Shown in pieces: positions 56,002 through 64,000 of a DNA stretch of 64,000 bases (position 1 is its first letter; every line of letters starts with the position of its first letter). The stretch is taken from assembly GCA_041946825.1 (NCBI GenBank), contig JBHGBD010000001.1, positions 372,001 through 436,000 on the forward strand. Direction: 5' to 3'. Source of the DNA: CAZTHM01 sp041946825 (GTDB lineage: Bacteria > Acidobacteriota > Terriglobia > UBA7540). Under the pieces are notes generated by a model that did no database searches, was not told the DNA's origin, and saw nothing but the letters and a program-made list of their open reading frames with translations. The position numbers were made by a program, and so were the translations under genes.

Positions 56002-56754
56002 CTACTGATTGGCTGCTGTGCCGGAGGTTGCGGCCTGGGCCTGCGTCGCCTGGCTTGAAGCCTGCTGGACGGCAAGCACCTTGATCTCGACCCGCCGGTT
56101 TTCCTCCCTGCCTTCACGCGTGTTGTTGGGAGCCACGGGCGAATCTTCGCCGTAGCCGATCTCGTACACTCGGGCCAGCGGGACCTTGCCATTCGTCGTC
56201 AGGTAGCGGACCACGGATTCGGCTCTCCGGCGGCTCAGGTCCAGGTTGTAGCGCTCCGGCCCCGTCTGATCGGTGAAGCCTTGAATTTCGATCACGTAGC
56301 GTTTGAGCGAGGAGACGGTGGAGGTGATCTCGTCGAGCTTCTGTTTCGCCGCATCGGTCAATTGGCTGCGGTCGAAATCGAATTGCACCGTCTCGGTTTT
56401 CAGAGTCTGGAAATTATCCGCATTCCGCAACTCCTCCCGGACGCTCTCCGCCTCGCTGACGCCCTTCTGAGCCAGCGTCTGGGCTTCACCGGCGTGCTGG
56501 TCAGCCTGCGTAGCTTGCTTATTCGCGGTGTCGGCTTGAGCCTTGGCTTCGGAGATGCCCTGCTCGGCTTTTTGATCGACGTCAGTGATGCGACGCGAAT
56601 TCTCGCCGGATTGTTCCTCGACCTTTCCCAGCCGGGTTTCCAGCGGCTCGACCGAGTTCCGGACAAACTTTTTGGTGGCGCACCCGGAAGAAAACAGAAT
56701 CAGAGCGAGCGCCGCGCTCGCCGTGCCCCAGGTCAGCAGTCTCAGGCGATTCAT
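56002..56754 (-). CDS. OmpA-family peptidoglycan-binding lipoprotein
   Basis: A 250-residue protein starting at ATG 56752-56754 with AAGGAGG upstream. The signal ends in the lipobox 'LFSSGC' (Cys about 25). A coiled-coil, Ala/Gln-rich region (about 50-125, 'AEQGISEAKAQADTANKQATQADQHAGEAQTLAQKG', split here) resembles Lpp/alanine-zipper linkers, and the C-terminal OmpA domain (about 128-235) has 'VQFDFDRSQLTDAAKQKLDEI' and 'IEIQGFTDQTGPERYNLDLSRRRAESVVRYL' with the peptidoglycan-binding Asp/Arg. It anchors the outer membrane to the wall. The ATG-proximal frame extends upstream without similarity. Confidence 0.9.
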   Translation of the reverse strand: MNRLRLLTWGTASAALALILFSSGCATKKFVRNSVEPLETRLGKVEEQSGENSRRITDVDQKAEQGISEAKAQADTANKQATQADQHAGEAQTLAQKGVSEAESVREELRNADNFQTLKTETVQFDFDRSQLTDAAKQKLDEITSTVSSLKRYVIEIQGFTDQTGPERYNLDLSRRRAESVVRYLTTNGKVPLARVYEIGYGEDSPVAPNNTREGREENRRVEIKVLAVQQASSQATQAQAATSGTAANQ

Positions 56755-57013
56755 AAAATTAGCCTCCTTGACACTCTCGTCTGCGGGTTCCACGGCATTC
56801 CAATCGCCAAATCTCAAAAGACCGTAACCCCCAGAAAATGATGAGAATCCGGGGTGATGGGGCGGCGTGGGCCTTGGAGTTTTGGCGGGGCGCACGGCAA
56901 AAAATTCCCGGCCCACTGCCAGGGAGAAGCCGTCCTGTGCCAGGGAGAAGCCGTCCTAACCTGTCGCCGGGGGAGAGTCGCGCCTGAGTCCATCTCGCGG
57001 TGTAGCTAGGGGT

Positions 57014-57646
57014 CTAGCGGTGTCCGAGGTATTGCAGGAGTTTCCGGAACGCTTCGCCGCGGTGGGAGACGGCGAACTTCTCCTCCGCGGTGATTTCGGC
57101 AAAGGTCTTTCCCAGCGGCGGATAGAAGAAGTGGGGGTCGTAGCCGAAACCGCCCGAGCCGCGCGGCACGTCGACGATGACGCCGTCCACTCGTCCCTCG
57201 ACGACGGTTCGAATACGGTCACCCTGCGCCAGGGCGATGAAGCAAACATAATGCGCGGCGCGGTTCAATTCCGCTCGTGCTCGGCCTGCCTCGATGCGGC
57301 GCAATTCCGCGAGCAGCTTTTGATTATTGGCCAGGTCGGTTGCCGCAGGTCCCGCGAAGCGGGCGGAGTGGACGCCCGGCGCTCCACCCAACGCGTCCAC
57401 ACAAATTCCGGAGTCATCGGCGAAAACCAGCCCGTCGGTGAAGGCGGCGTAGTGCAGGGCTTTTTTGCGAGCGTTCGCCTCGAAGGTTGCGCCGTCTTCG
57501 GTGCAGGGCGCGAGTTGGAGGAACCCCGGCAGCATCTTCACGTCGATCCCCCAGAGCCGCGCGGCGATCTGAAACTCGCGGAGTTTGCCGGGATTGGCGG
57601 AGGCGAGGAAGAGGTCGAGTGACGAGTGGCCAGTGGCAAGCGGCAA
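57014..57646 (-). CDS. rdgB: Non-canonical purine NTP pyrophosphatase
   Basis: A 210-residue HAM1/RdgB enzyme that hydrolyses dITP and XTP to keep them out of DNA. 'LFLASANPGKLREFQ', 'TFEANARKKALHYA', 'FADDSGICVDALGGAPGVHSARFAG', 'GGFGYDPHFFYPPLGKTFAEITAEEKFAVSHRGEAFRKL' are all present. The start is TTG 57644-57646, and the first residues (LPLATGHSSLD) are encoded by a 'gccacttgccactggccactcg'-type repeat that has been recruited into the coding region. It is directly downstream of rph, the common rph-rdgB arrangement. Confidence 0.94.
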   Translation of the reverse strand: MPLATGHSSLDLFLASANPGKLREFQIAARLWGIDVKMLPGFLQLAPCTEDGATFEANARKKALHYAAFTDGLVFADDSGICVDALGGAPGVHSARFAGPAATDLANNQKLLAELRRIEAGRARAELNRAAHYVCFIALAQGDRIRTVVEGRVDGVIVDVPRGSGGFGYDPHFFYPPLGKTFAEITAEEKFAVSHRGEAFRKLLQYLGHR

Positions 57647-57650
57647 GCTG

Positions 57651-58448
57651 TTATCTCAGCCTCTCGGCATGAGGTAAATCGATCTTGAGGATCGAGCGTT
57701 GGATTTCCACAAGCTTTTGAATGGCCGGGCGAGCGACCGCGAGCAACTGATTCAGCTCCTCGGGCGTGAAGGCGCGCCCTTCCGCTGTTGCCTGAACTTC
57801 CACGAGCTTGCCTGAGCCGGTCATCACCACGTTCATGTCCACCTCGGCGTTGGAATCTTCGGCGTAGTCGAGGTCGAGAAGGATTTCGCCCCCGACAATT
57901 CCCACGCTGATGGCCACCAGGTAATCCTTGAGCGGAACCCGGCGGAAGGTTTTGCTCTCGAGGAGCTTCCGAAATGCGAGGCCCATCGCGACCATGGAGC
58001 CTGTGATCGAAGCCGTACGCGTCCCGCCGTCCGCGCGAATCACGTCGCAGTCGATCCAGACGGTGCGTTCGCCGAGGCCTTCCAGATCCGTTACGGCGCG
58101 CAGCGACCGCCCGATGAGCCGCTGAATCTCCATGGTTCTGCCGCCCTGTCGCCCGCGTGTCGCCTCGCGTGGGGTGCGCGAATTCGTGGCGCGGGGAATC
58201 ATCGCGTACTCGCCGGTAATCCAGCCCTTGCCCATTCCTTTCATGAAGGGAGGAACACCGTCCTCGACCGAAGCCGTGCAGATGACCTGGGTCTGCCCCA
58301 GCCGAATCAGCGCCGAGCCTTCCGCACTGGAAATGAAGTTCGGAATAATCTCGACGGGCCGAAGGTCCGTCGCGGACCGCTGTTCGGAACGCAGCAGCTT
58401 TCCGCCGGAATAGAGCAGCCCGCTCATGGGCTTGGGTGTGCCCGACAT
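57651..58448 (-). CDS. rph: Ribonuclease PH
   Basis: A 265-residue phosphorolytic 3'-5' exoribonuclease that trims tRNA 3' ends. Present are 'LIRLGQTQVICTASVEDGVPPFMKG', 'GWITGEYAMIPRATNSRTPREATRGRQGGRTMEIQRLIGRSLRAV' (split; phosphate and RNA binding Arg), 'TVWIDCDVIRADGGTRTASITGSMVA', and 'VDMNVVMTGSGKLVEVQATAEGRAFTPEELNQLLAVA'. Full length. It overlaps nothing but sits five bases from rdgB and 14 bases from the GerMN gene, so the three probably form one transcript. Confidence 0.96.
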   Translation of the reverse strand: MSGTPKPMSGLLYSGGKLLRSEQRSATDLRPVEIIPNFISSAEGSALIRLGQTQVICTASVEDGVPPFMKGMGKGWITGEYAMIPRATNSRTPREATRGRQGGRTMEIQRLIGRSLRAVTDLEGLGERTVWIDCDVIRADGGTRTASITGSMVAMGLAFRKLLESKTFRRVPLKDYLVAISVGIVGGEILLDLDYAEDSNAEVDMNVVMTGSGKLVEVQATAEGRAFTPEELNQLLAVARPAIQKLVEIQRSILKIDLPHAERLR

Positions 58449-58462
58449 AAACCCTCTTTCCT

Positions 58463-59065
58463 TCAGGGACTAACCGAAAGCCGGGCGGGGCCGGGAGCAT
58501 AGGCTTCGCTCAAATCGGCGTGGCCGCCCAGCGTCTCGACCGGTTGCCCTTGCACAACAATCTTAACCCGTTTGACCGCGGGAAGGTTGGCTGCCAGCGA
58601 ATTCACGATGGCATAGACAGCCAGGGACTCGCTGGCAATCCCGGGTCGCACATTTGCCAGGGTCGCGCCGGCAAAGTCCAAATATGCCGTTCCATCGGGC
58701 GCGAGGAACACGGCTCGGATCGTTGTGGAAGGCGGCAGCACAGCCTCGCCACCCTGGTGCGATCCTTCGATCAGGGCCAGCAATACCTGACGGATGCGGT
58801 CGGTTTCCGACTCCGCCCAGGAAATCGGCCGCTTTTCCTCCTGCAGGGTCTCCTGTTCAAGAGAAGGGAAGTAAAGCGTTGCAGTCTGTTGGGCCGTCGC
58901 GGCGGACTGCAAAGCCGCCTCCGACAACCTGGTCCTTGCCACCTCCTCGGTATGTCCAGCCGGAGCCCGGAAGAAAATGCGGCGGGTCAGCACTCGCAGG
59001 TAGAAGGCACTGGCTAAGAGGGTGACGAAGAGCACCAGGGAAAGGATTCTGGCCCGGGTTGACAT
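58463..59065 (-). CDS. GerMN-domain membrane protein
   Basis: A 200-residue protein with an N-terminal transmembrane helix (about 5-24, 'ARILSLVLFVTLLASAFYL'). Residues about 60-190 are a GerMN (sporulation/spore germination) domain: 'TATLYFPSLEQETL', 'RIRQVLLALIEG', 'TIRAVFLAPDGTAYLDFAGATLANVRPGIASESLAVYAIVNSLAANLPAVKRVKIVVQGQPVETLGGHADLSEAY' (split). In non-sporulating bacteria these domains are found next to amidases, as here. It starts two bases after the upstream amidase gene ends, so the pair is coupled. A peptidoglycan-related role is inferred. Confidence 0.85.
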   Translation of the reverse strand: MSTRARILSLVLFVTLLASAFYLRVLTRRIFFRAPAGHTEEVARTRLSEAALQSAATAQQTATLYFPSLEQETLQEEKRPISWAESETDRIRQVLLALIEGSHQGGEAVLPPSTTIRAVFLAPDGTAYLDFAGATLANVRPGIASESLAVYAIVNSLAANLPAVKRVKIVVQGQPVETLGGHADLSEAYAPGPARLSVSP

Positions 59066-59067
59066 GA

Positions 59068-60585
59068 CTAGGTGGTTCCTCCCCGGAAGGCCTCGAGGCC
59101 GGCGGCCACGGCGGCTGCGATTTGCTGCTGAATGCCGGAATTTGTAAGTGGAGCGGAATCCACATCTTCCGACAGGCTGCCAATCTCGATTGCCACGGCA
59201 GGCGCGTTGATACTGCGCAGGACGCGTAACGGCGCTTCGGCTGGAGGGCCCGCGGTTAGGCCTTGGATTTGTCCGAATTTCTGCTGCACTGCCAGGGCAA
59301 GTTGCCGGCTCCGGTCGACATGCCTTTCAAAGATTTCGGCCCAAGGCACCAGCAGCGATCTGGAAATCTCGCCTTCAGTTTCACCGGTTGGCGCCGGCGA
59401 GCGATAGCTATAGACAACGGCCCGGGGTGTCGTAGCTCCGAGGTCACCCGCGTGGAATGAGAAAAAGGCCACCGGCCGGGAAGTGTTGGCAACCGTCTCA
59501 CGACGGTCCAGGTCGACATTGGCGTCGCCGACCCGCGTCAGGACAACGCGGTATTTGTGCGTGGCCAATATCGCCAGTCGAACCCGTGCGACGTATTGCG
59601 CCACCAGGTCTTTCTCATTGATCCCATTGCTCCCTCGGGCTCCCTGGTCGTCGCCGCCGTGGCCGGAGTCAAGCACGACTACAGGCAGCGGGGGCCCGGC
59701 CTCGGGCGCCTCCGCCGATCCTTCCTGTTCCGGTCCCAATGGCGGCGCTCCCGGGATGGCAGCCGTCGAGGGCTGCTCCGCTGGGGGAGCCTGGGGAGCG
59801 GGGGGAGGCGGCTTCAGCACATCGGCCAGGAGGATTTTCCCTCCCTCGGCCAGAGTGGGATAGAAATTCAGACCCGGAGAAGATGGAGTCAGGATTAGTT
59901 TCGGCACGCCGTCTTGATCGTCAAACTTGATCTCGGTGATATTCGGATCCTGGATTCGGAAGCCCTGCGCAGGAGGCTCGACGGGCTGATTACCCAGGTA
60001 GAGGTACCACTTGCCATTGCTTGACGCCGTGTTCACCATGACCCTTTCAGAGAATTGCAGGGTAACGCGGGTTCCGTTGCCCGTGGGGTCGAGGCGAATC
60101 GTGAAGGTAATCGGTTTGACGTTGCCGATGAAAATGCGATTCGCGCCCATCTGGTATTCCACCACATCGCGCGAAATCTGCGGCAGGACCTTCACCAGAA
60201 AATCCACCGGCACCAGCCATTGGGTGCGCGGTCGCCGCACGGGCTGAGTCAGCGTCAGGCGCGCCTTTCCGACGCGCACCGTCTTGTCGTCGAGGCGAAG
60301 CTCTATTGGAATCTCACCAAACCAGACAGTTAAAGAGCCGCGTTTCTCCTGGATAGCGCCAACCTTACCCACCACATTGAGGACGGGCAGGAAAGGAAGG
60401 TATGACGCCTGGTCGATGACCTCGATCGGAATGACAGAGCGCGTGGAGGGCAGGTAGAAAACGAAATTGTCACTTCTTAGCAACCGTGCCGGCCAGAAAA
60501 GGATGACGAGTCCGACCAACACGGTGACGGAAATCCCCACCCCGGGTGACATCACCCGGCGGCGAAGTTTGTTTTGAGACGGCAT
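59068..60585 (-). CDS. N-acetylmuramoyl-L-alanine amidase (AmiC-like)
   Basis: A 505-residue protein from ATG 60583-60585, with one N-terminal transmembrane helix (about 14-33, 'VGISVTVLVGLVILFW'). An AMIN-like or beta-rich region (about 40-240, 'VGKAGRLTLTQPVRRPRTQWLVPVDFLVKVLPQISRDVVEYQMGANR' is not quoted in full) includes the copper-amine-oxidase-like/AMIN pattern. After a Pro/Ala linker the Amidase_3 domain (about 305-505) has zinc ligands in 'VVLDSGHGGDDQG' (His), 'GINEKDLVAQY' (Glu), 'AFFSFHAGD' (His) and the catalytic Glu in 'AVAIEIGSLSE'. It cleaves the peptide stem from MurNAc, probably during cell separation. Confidence 0.9.
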   Translation of the reverse strand: MPSQNKLRRRVMSPGVGISVTVLVGLVILFWPARLLRSDNFVFYLPSTRSVIPIEVIDQASYLPFLPVLNVVGKVGAIQEKRGSLTVWFGEIPIELRLDDKTVRVGKARLTLTQPVRRPRTQWLVPVDFLVKVLPQISRDVVEYQMGANRIFIGNVKPITFTIRLDPTGNGTRVTLQFSERVMVNTASSNGKWYLYLGNQPVEPPAQGFRIQDPNITEIKFDDQDGVPKLILTPSSPGLNFYPTLAEGGKILLADVLKPPPPAPQAPPAEQPSTAAIPGAPPLGPEQEGSAEAPEAGPPLPVVVLDSGHGGDDQGARGSNGINEKDLVAQYVARVRLAILATHKYRVVLTRVGDANVDLDRRETVANTSRPVAFFSFHAGDLGATTPRAVVYSYRSPAPTGETEGEISRSLLVPWAEIFERHVDRSRQLALAVQQKFGQIQGLTAGPPAEAPLRVLRSINAPAVAIEIGSLSEDVDSAPLTNSGIQQQIAAAVAAGLEAFRGGTT

Positions 60586-60744
60586 GATTAGTTTTGACAC
60601 CTGAACCGAAATCCCTTCGGCTGCTGGTCGGCTGCAGAGAACCATTCTATAGCAGGGTGATTCGCGCGCGCAATCGAGGTTGAAGGTCGGAAGGCTTGAT
60701 GGTGACAATCAGAACACGAAAAGAGCCGGCTTGGAACCCGCCGC

Positions 60745-61626
60745 TCAGGCGTTCGTTCGCTTGCGGACCTCTTTCACTTCGTACATTTGCTTGTCGGCGG
60801 CGGTCAGGACCTCATCGAGAGTTTGGCCGTCATGCCACTCGGCCAATCCGATGCTGAGTCCCAATTCGAAGTCCGCCAGGTGTCCGGCTTTGTTCCAGTC
60901 TTCCACGGATTTTTCCACCCGGGTGCGGGCGATTTTGGCGCCGTCAATGCCGGAGTCCGCCAGGATGACCAGAAACTCGTCTCCCCCGTAGCGGACAACC
61001 GCGTCCGAGCCACGCACCGCGCCCTGCAGCAGAGCGGCGATCTCGGCAATCACGAAATCCCCCGTCAAGTGGCCAAATCGTGTGTTGATGTCCTTGAAAC
61101 GGTCGGTGTCGATCACCATGAATGAGAGCGGCTTGTTCAGGCGCCGTGCGCGGGCCATGTAGCGTGCTGCCATGTCGTCCAGAGCGCGGCGGTTGAAGAC
61201 TTCCGTGAGGGGATCGGTGAAGGATTGCAGGCGAACCAATTCGTTCTGGATGGAGGTCGAGATGACCGCCTCACGCAGCCTCCGCACTTCCAGCCGCCGG
61301 GTGATCATGTAGCTGTTGAAGAGGATGAGCAGGGCGGCGAGTCCGACAAAGGTCTCTCGCGAAACTCGCAGTTCCATGACCACGTTGCCCTGCTGCAGGA
61401 TGGCGGCAGGGTAGAGCAGGATCAGAAAGGCCGCGCCCACCAGGACGCCGGTGCCCACGACAATAAGCCAGAGCTGCCAGTCGCGCTTTTCAAGTGCCGC
61501 CAGCTGGCTGCTGACCCGGGCGAAGATGCTTTGCGACTGTCCCTGCGGCTGCGGAGTCGGTGGATTAGCTGTCTGCGCCATAGCCCGAATTGTGCCCGAG
61601 GCTGATTGGGCACGCGTTCGTGTCAT
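60745..61626 (-). CDS. GGDEF-domain diguanylate cyclase, membrane-bound
   Basis: About 293 residues with two transmembrane helices (about 54-76, 'LWLIVVGTGVLVGAAFLILLYPA', and 93-112, 'TFVGLAALLILFNSYMITRRLE') followed by a GGDEF domain (about 138-285): 'DPLTEVFNRRALDDMAARY', 'VIDTDRFKDINTRFGHLTGDFVIAEIA', 'VVRYGGDEFLVILADSG'. The active-site GGDEF and the metal-binding Asp are intact, so it should make c-di-GMP. An RxxD inhibitory site is not evident. Start choice is uncertain (ATG 61624-61626 or ATG 61579-61581). It is divergent from the kinase gene. Confidence 0.88.
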   Translation of the reverse strand: MTRTRAQSASGTIRAMAQTANPPTPQPQGQSQSIFARVSSQLAALEKRDWQLWLIVVGTGVLVGAAFLILLYPAAILQQGNVVMELRVSRETFVGLAALLILFNSYMITRRLEVRRLREAVISTSIQNELVRLQSFTDPLTEVFNRRALDDMAARYMARARRLNKPLSFMVIDTDRFKDINTRFGHLTGDFVIAEIAALLQGAVRGSDAVVRYGGDEFLVILADSGIDGAKIARTRVEKSVEDWNKAGHLADFELGLSIGLAEWHDGQTLDEVLTAADKQMYEVKEVRKRTNA

Positions 61627-61706
61627 AGATTTATATATCGGGGGAAGGGGGATTGGCAATGACCAAAATCAGTAATCGGGAATCCCCGTGTTTACTATAC
61701 ATGAAC

Positions 61707-61723
61707 TACAATTGTATCGATAC
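61707..61723. promoter_or_regulatory. Overlapping palindromes in the divergent GGDEF/kinase region
   Basis: TACAATTGTA (61707-61716) and GTATCGATAC (61714-61723) are two perfect 10-base palindromes sharing three bases, in an AT-rich island of the otherwise GC-rich 286-base gap (61627-61912). A binding site for a regulator of either gene is possible; no other gene or RNA is seen in the gap. Confidence 0.45.
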
Positions 61724-61857
61724 TATGTTCTGCAGAGTTAATCCACTTCCTGGGTGTAAGCCCTTCGGTGCAAGTCGAACCAGCATTCTGCCGGATAAAG
61801 GTGAGTGGGCGCATTACGAGCGTCGTAGCGCCCTCTCCAATCTGCGCGTTGTTCCCG

Positions 61858-61887
61858 TTGACATATACCCGGCCCCCCGCCTAAGAT
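61858..61887 (+). promoter_or_regulatory. Predicted promoter of the kinase gene
   Basis: TTGACA (61858-61863), an 18-base spacer and TAAGAT (61882-61887) lie 25 bases before the ATG at 61913. CCGGGGA near 61897-61901 could serve as ribosome-binding site. Confidence 0.6.
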
Positions 61888-61912
61888 TGTCGCTCCCGGG
61901 GAATTCCACTTC

Positions 61913-64000
61913 ATGGTTGGTCAATCGGTCACGCATTATCGTGTGCTTGAGAAGCTAGGCGGCGGCGGCATGGGAGTTGTCTTCAAAGCAGAAGACACCA
62001 AGCTGGGGCGGACCGTAGCTCTCAAGTTCCTTCCGGAAGAAATGTCGCGAGAGCGGCAGGCTTTGGAGCGCTTCCAGCGCGAGGCGCGCGCGGCTTCAGC
62101 CCTCAACCATCCCAACATTTGCACCATTCACGAGGTGGACGAGCACGAAGGCCGCCACTTCATCGCCATGGAGTTACTGGAGGGCGACACTCTCAAGCAC
62201 CGCATCGAAGGGCGGCCGCTCAAGATGGACGATCTGCTCGACCTTGCGATCCAGATCGCGGATGGCTTGGCGAGCGCGCACGCCCGGGGGATTGTCCACC
62301 GGGATATCAAGCCGGCGAACATTTTTGTAACTCGGCGTGGCCAGGCTAAGATCCTGGATTTCGGTCTGGCCAAAGTGTCGCCAGTTGCCGGCCGAGTGAT
62401 GGAAGGCGCAGGCGTTGCCGCCACCGCAACCGGGGACGGATTTCTAACGAGTCCGGGAACGGCGATGGGAACCGTCGCCTACATGTCGCCCGAGCAGGCG
62501 CGCGGGCAGGAGGTTGACGCGCGCAGCGACCTTTTCTCCTTCGGTGTGGTGCTCTACGAGATGTCCACCGGGCACCAGGCTTTTTCGGGAAGCACCTCGG
62601 CCATCGTTTTCGACGCCATTCTGAATCGCGCTCCGGTCCCTCCCCTGCGGCTGAACCCGGGAGTTTCGCCCGAACTGGTCCGGATTATCGGCAAGGCTCT
62701 CGAAAAGGACCCTGACCTGCGTTACCAGGGCGCCTCGGAAATGCTTTCTGACCTCAAGCGGCTGAAGCGCGACACGGATTCAGGCCGGGAAGCAGCGGCA
62801 CGCCCCGAGCCTTCACGGCAGGCGGAAGCGGGGACAAAGGAGGGGAAATCTGTCGCGGTGCTCTATTTCGAGAACCTGAGCGCCTCCAAGGAGGACGAAT
62901 ACTTCCGTGACGGGATGACCGAGGACATCATCACCGAGCTCTCCAAAATCAGCCGGCTCCGAGTGTTTCCGCGCGCCGAAATGCTGGCCTATCGCGACAA
63001 GCCGGTGACGGCGACCCAGGTGGGACAGGAGCTAGGCTCCGCCTATGTTCTGGGGGGAAGCCTGCGGCGGGCCGGGAACCGCCTGCGTATCACTGCGCAA
63101 CTCGTCGAGACCGCGACGCGCCACTCTGTGTGGGCTGAGCGTTACGACCGCCAGCTCGAGGACGTCTTCGCCATCCAGGACGAGATTGCGCAGAACATTG
63201 CGCGGGCGCTGGAAGTGGCGCTGAGCGATCAGGAAAAGAAGGCCATCGCCAAGACTCCCACCACCAACGTCGAAGCCTACGACTACTACCTGCGTGGGCG
63301 GCAGTTCTTTCACCAATTTCGCCGCAAGGGTTTTGAATTTGCCCAGCAGATGTTCGAGCGCGCCATCGAAATCGACCCGACGTACGCGCGGGCCTTTGCG
63401 GGCATCGCGGACTGCTGCTCCTTTCTCTACACATACTGGCACGCCAGCAACAACACCCTGGAACAGGCTGACGCCGCCAGTCGCAAGGCGCTGGAGCTCG
63501 ATCCGGATCTGGCCGAGGCGCACGCTTCACGAGGCTTGGCCGTCTCACTCCGCAAGGACTACGACCACGCCGCGCGGGAATTCGAGGAGGCCATCCGCCT
63601 CGACCCCAAATTGTTCGAGGGTTATTACTTTTATGCCCGCGCCCGGTTTGCCCAGGGGAAGATGGAAGAGGCTGCGCGGCTCTACGAGCAGGCATGCCAG
63701 GTCAACCCCGATGATTATCAGGCGCCCACCTTGCTGGCCGGGACTTACACGAGCTTGGGGAGGACGGCGGATTCCGTGGCTGCCCGCCACCGCGCCTTGA
63801 AGATTATCGAGAAGCATTTGGAGTTGCACCCTGATGATGCGCGGGCGCTGTACCTCGGGGCGGCGGGCCTTACCAACATCGGAGAGCGTCAGAGGGCCCT
63901 GGACTGGACGCGCCGCGCCCTGGCGATCGAACCGGACGATCCCGGCGTGCTTTACAACGTGGCCTGCAATTACTCGCTCCTCGGCCGGCCCGAGGAAGCG
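61913..64000 (+). CDS. Ser/Thr protein kinase fused to TolB-like and TPR modules, 3' truncated by window
   Basis: An open frame of 696 codons from ATG 61913 to the window end. Kinase domain (about 9-270): Gly loop 'LGGGGMGVVFKAED', Lys38 in VALK, catalytic loop 'IVHRDIKPANI' (Asp131), DFG at 149-151, 'GTVAYMSPEQARG'. After a charged linker (280-313) a TolB N-terminal-like domain starts at 'SVAVLYFENLSASKEDEYFRDGMTEDIITELSKI' (split) and runs to 'EDVFAIQDEIAQNIARALEV'. TPR units follow from about 455 ('EAYDYYLRGRQFFHQF', 'FAQQMFERAIEIDPTYARAFAGIADCC', 'LAEAHASRGLAVSLRKDYDHAAREFEEAIRLDPKL', split). No transmembrane helix is seen between kinase and TolB parts. This architecture is characteristic of Acidobacteriota. 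Targets are unknown. Confidence 0.93.
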   Translation, partial: MVGQSVTHYRVLEKLGGGGMGVVFKAEDTKLGRTVALKFLPEEMSRERQALERFQREARAASALNHPNICTIHEVDEHEGRHFIAMELLEGDTLKHRIEGRPLKMDDLLDLAIQIADGLASAHARGIVHRDIKPANIFVTRRGQAKILDFGLAKVSPVAGRVMEGAGVAATATGDGFLTSPGTAMGTVAYMSPEQARGQEVDARSDLFSFGVVLYEMSTGHQAFSGSTSAIVFDAILNRAPVPPLRLNPGVSPELVRIIGKALEKDPDLRYQGASEMLSDLKRLKRDTDSGREAAARPEPSRQAEAGTKEGKSVAVLYFENLSASKEDEYFRDGMTEDIITELSKISRLRVFPRAEMLAYRDKPVTATQVGQELGSAYVLGGSLRRAGNRLRITAQLVETATRHSVWAERYDRQLEDVFAIQDEIAQNIARALEVALSDQEKKAIAKTPTTNVEAYDYYLRGRQFFHQFRRKGFEFAQQMFERAIEIDPTYARAFAGIADCCSFLYTYWHASNNTLEQADAASRKALELDPDLAEAHASRGLAVSLRKDYDHAAREFEEAIRLDPKLFEGYYFYARARFAQGKMEEAARLYEQACQVNPDDYQAPTLLAGTYTSLGRTADSVAARHRALKIIEKHLELHPDDARALYLGAAGLTNIGERQRALDWTRRALAIEPDDPGVLYNVACNYSLLGRPEEA

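Overview
This is a GC-rich, gene-dense bacterial chromosome segment, most probably from an Acidobacteriota member (Terriglobia-like) and possibly a metagenome-assembled contig. I infer the lineage from gene content, without a database search. The cues are many TPR proteins, a Ser/Thr kinase fused to TolB-like and TPR modules, a secreted DUF1080 protein, Tat-targeted versions of usually cytosolic enzymes, HemQ in a diderm-type cell (lnt, secretin, OmpA lipoprotein), and word-like intergenic repeats. No insertion sequence, prophage, CRISPR array or rRNA was seen.

Layout. 1-10 kb: the end of a class A penicillin-binding protein, TPR proteins, a small membrane protein, a vapBC toxin-antitoxin pair with a palindromic operator, an NfeD protease/slipin pair, a SPOR protein, lnt, and prfB with its programmed +1 frameshift. 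10-17 kb: metK-ahcY (activated methyl cycle), tldD-tldE, and a Tat-exported sugar-phosphate-isomerase-like protein. 17-19 kb is a scarred stretch: a tRNA-Glu(CTC) gene and a MOSC gene are both cut at the same point, followed by a frameshifted higB-like toxin with an intact antitoxin and an ExbD-like protein. 19-25 kb: the pyruvate dehydrogenase complex (aceE-aceF-lpdA) on the minus strand. 25-28 kb: a TPR gene with a degenerate TPR remnant downstream, a secreted DUF1080 protein and a small Cys-rich protein. 28-34 kb: the type IV pilus alignment/secretin operon pilMNOPQ behind a small HTH gene, ended by a clear terminator. 34-41 kb: an M24 peptidase, accB-accC, thiE and two APC transporters. 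41-49 kb: an RsbU-like phosphatase, an SDR lacking its catalytic Ser, a two-TM RCK potassium channel with a divergent filter, nnr, tsaE, a PqiC-like lipoprotein and a FabI/FabL-like SDR. 49.7-50.3 kb: a membrane-anchored peroxiredoxin-like gene whose catalytic position is an in-frame TGA followed by a hairpin matching a bacterial SECIS element, so it is probably a selenoprotein. 50-64 kb: ispH, a Tat-exported DegT-type aminotransferase, an acetamidase/formamidase, nth, hemQ, an OmpA lipoprotein, rdgB-rph, GerMN and amidase genes, a GGDEF protein, and a kinase-TolB-TPR gene running off the end.

Most of the window is housekeeping. The points that most deserve a second look are the candidate selenoprotein and its SECIS, the shared breakpoint of tRNA-Glu and the MOSC gene, the operators of the two toxin-antitoxin loci, the altered active or selective motifs in the SDR and the potassium channel, and several families of structured intergenic repeats, some of which extend into coding ends.
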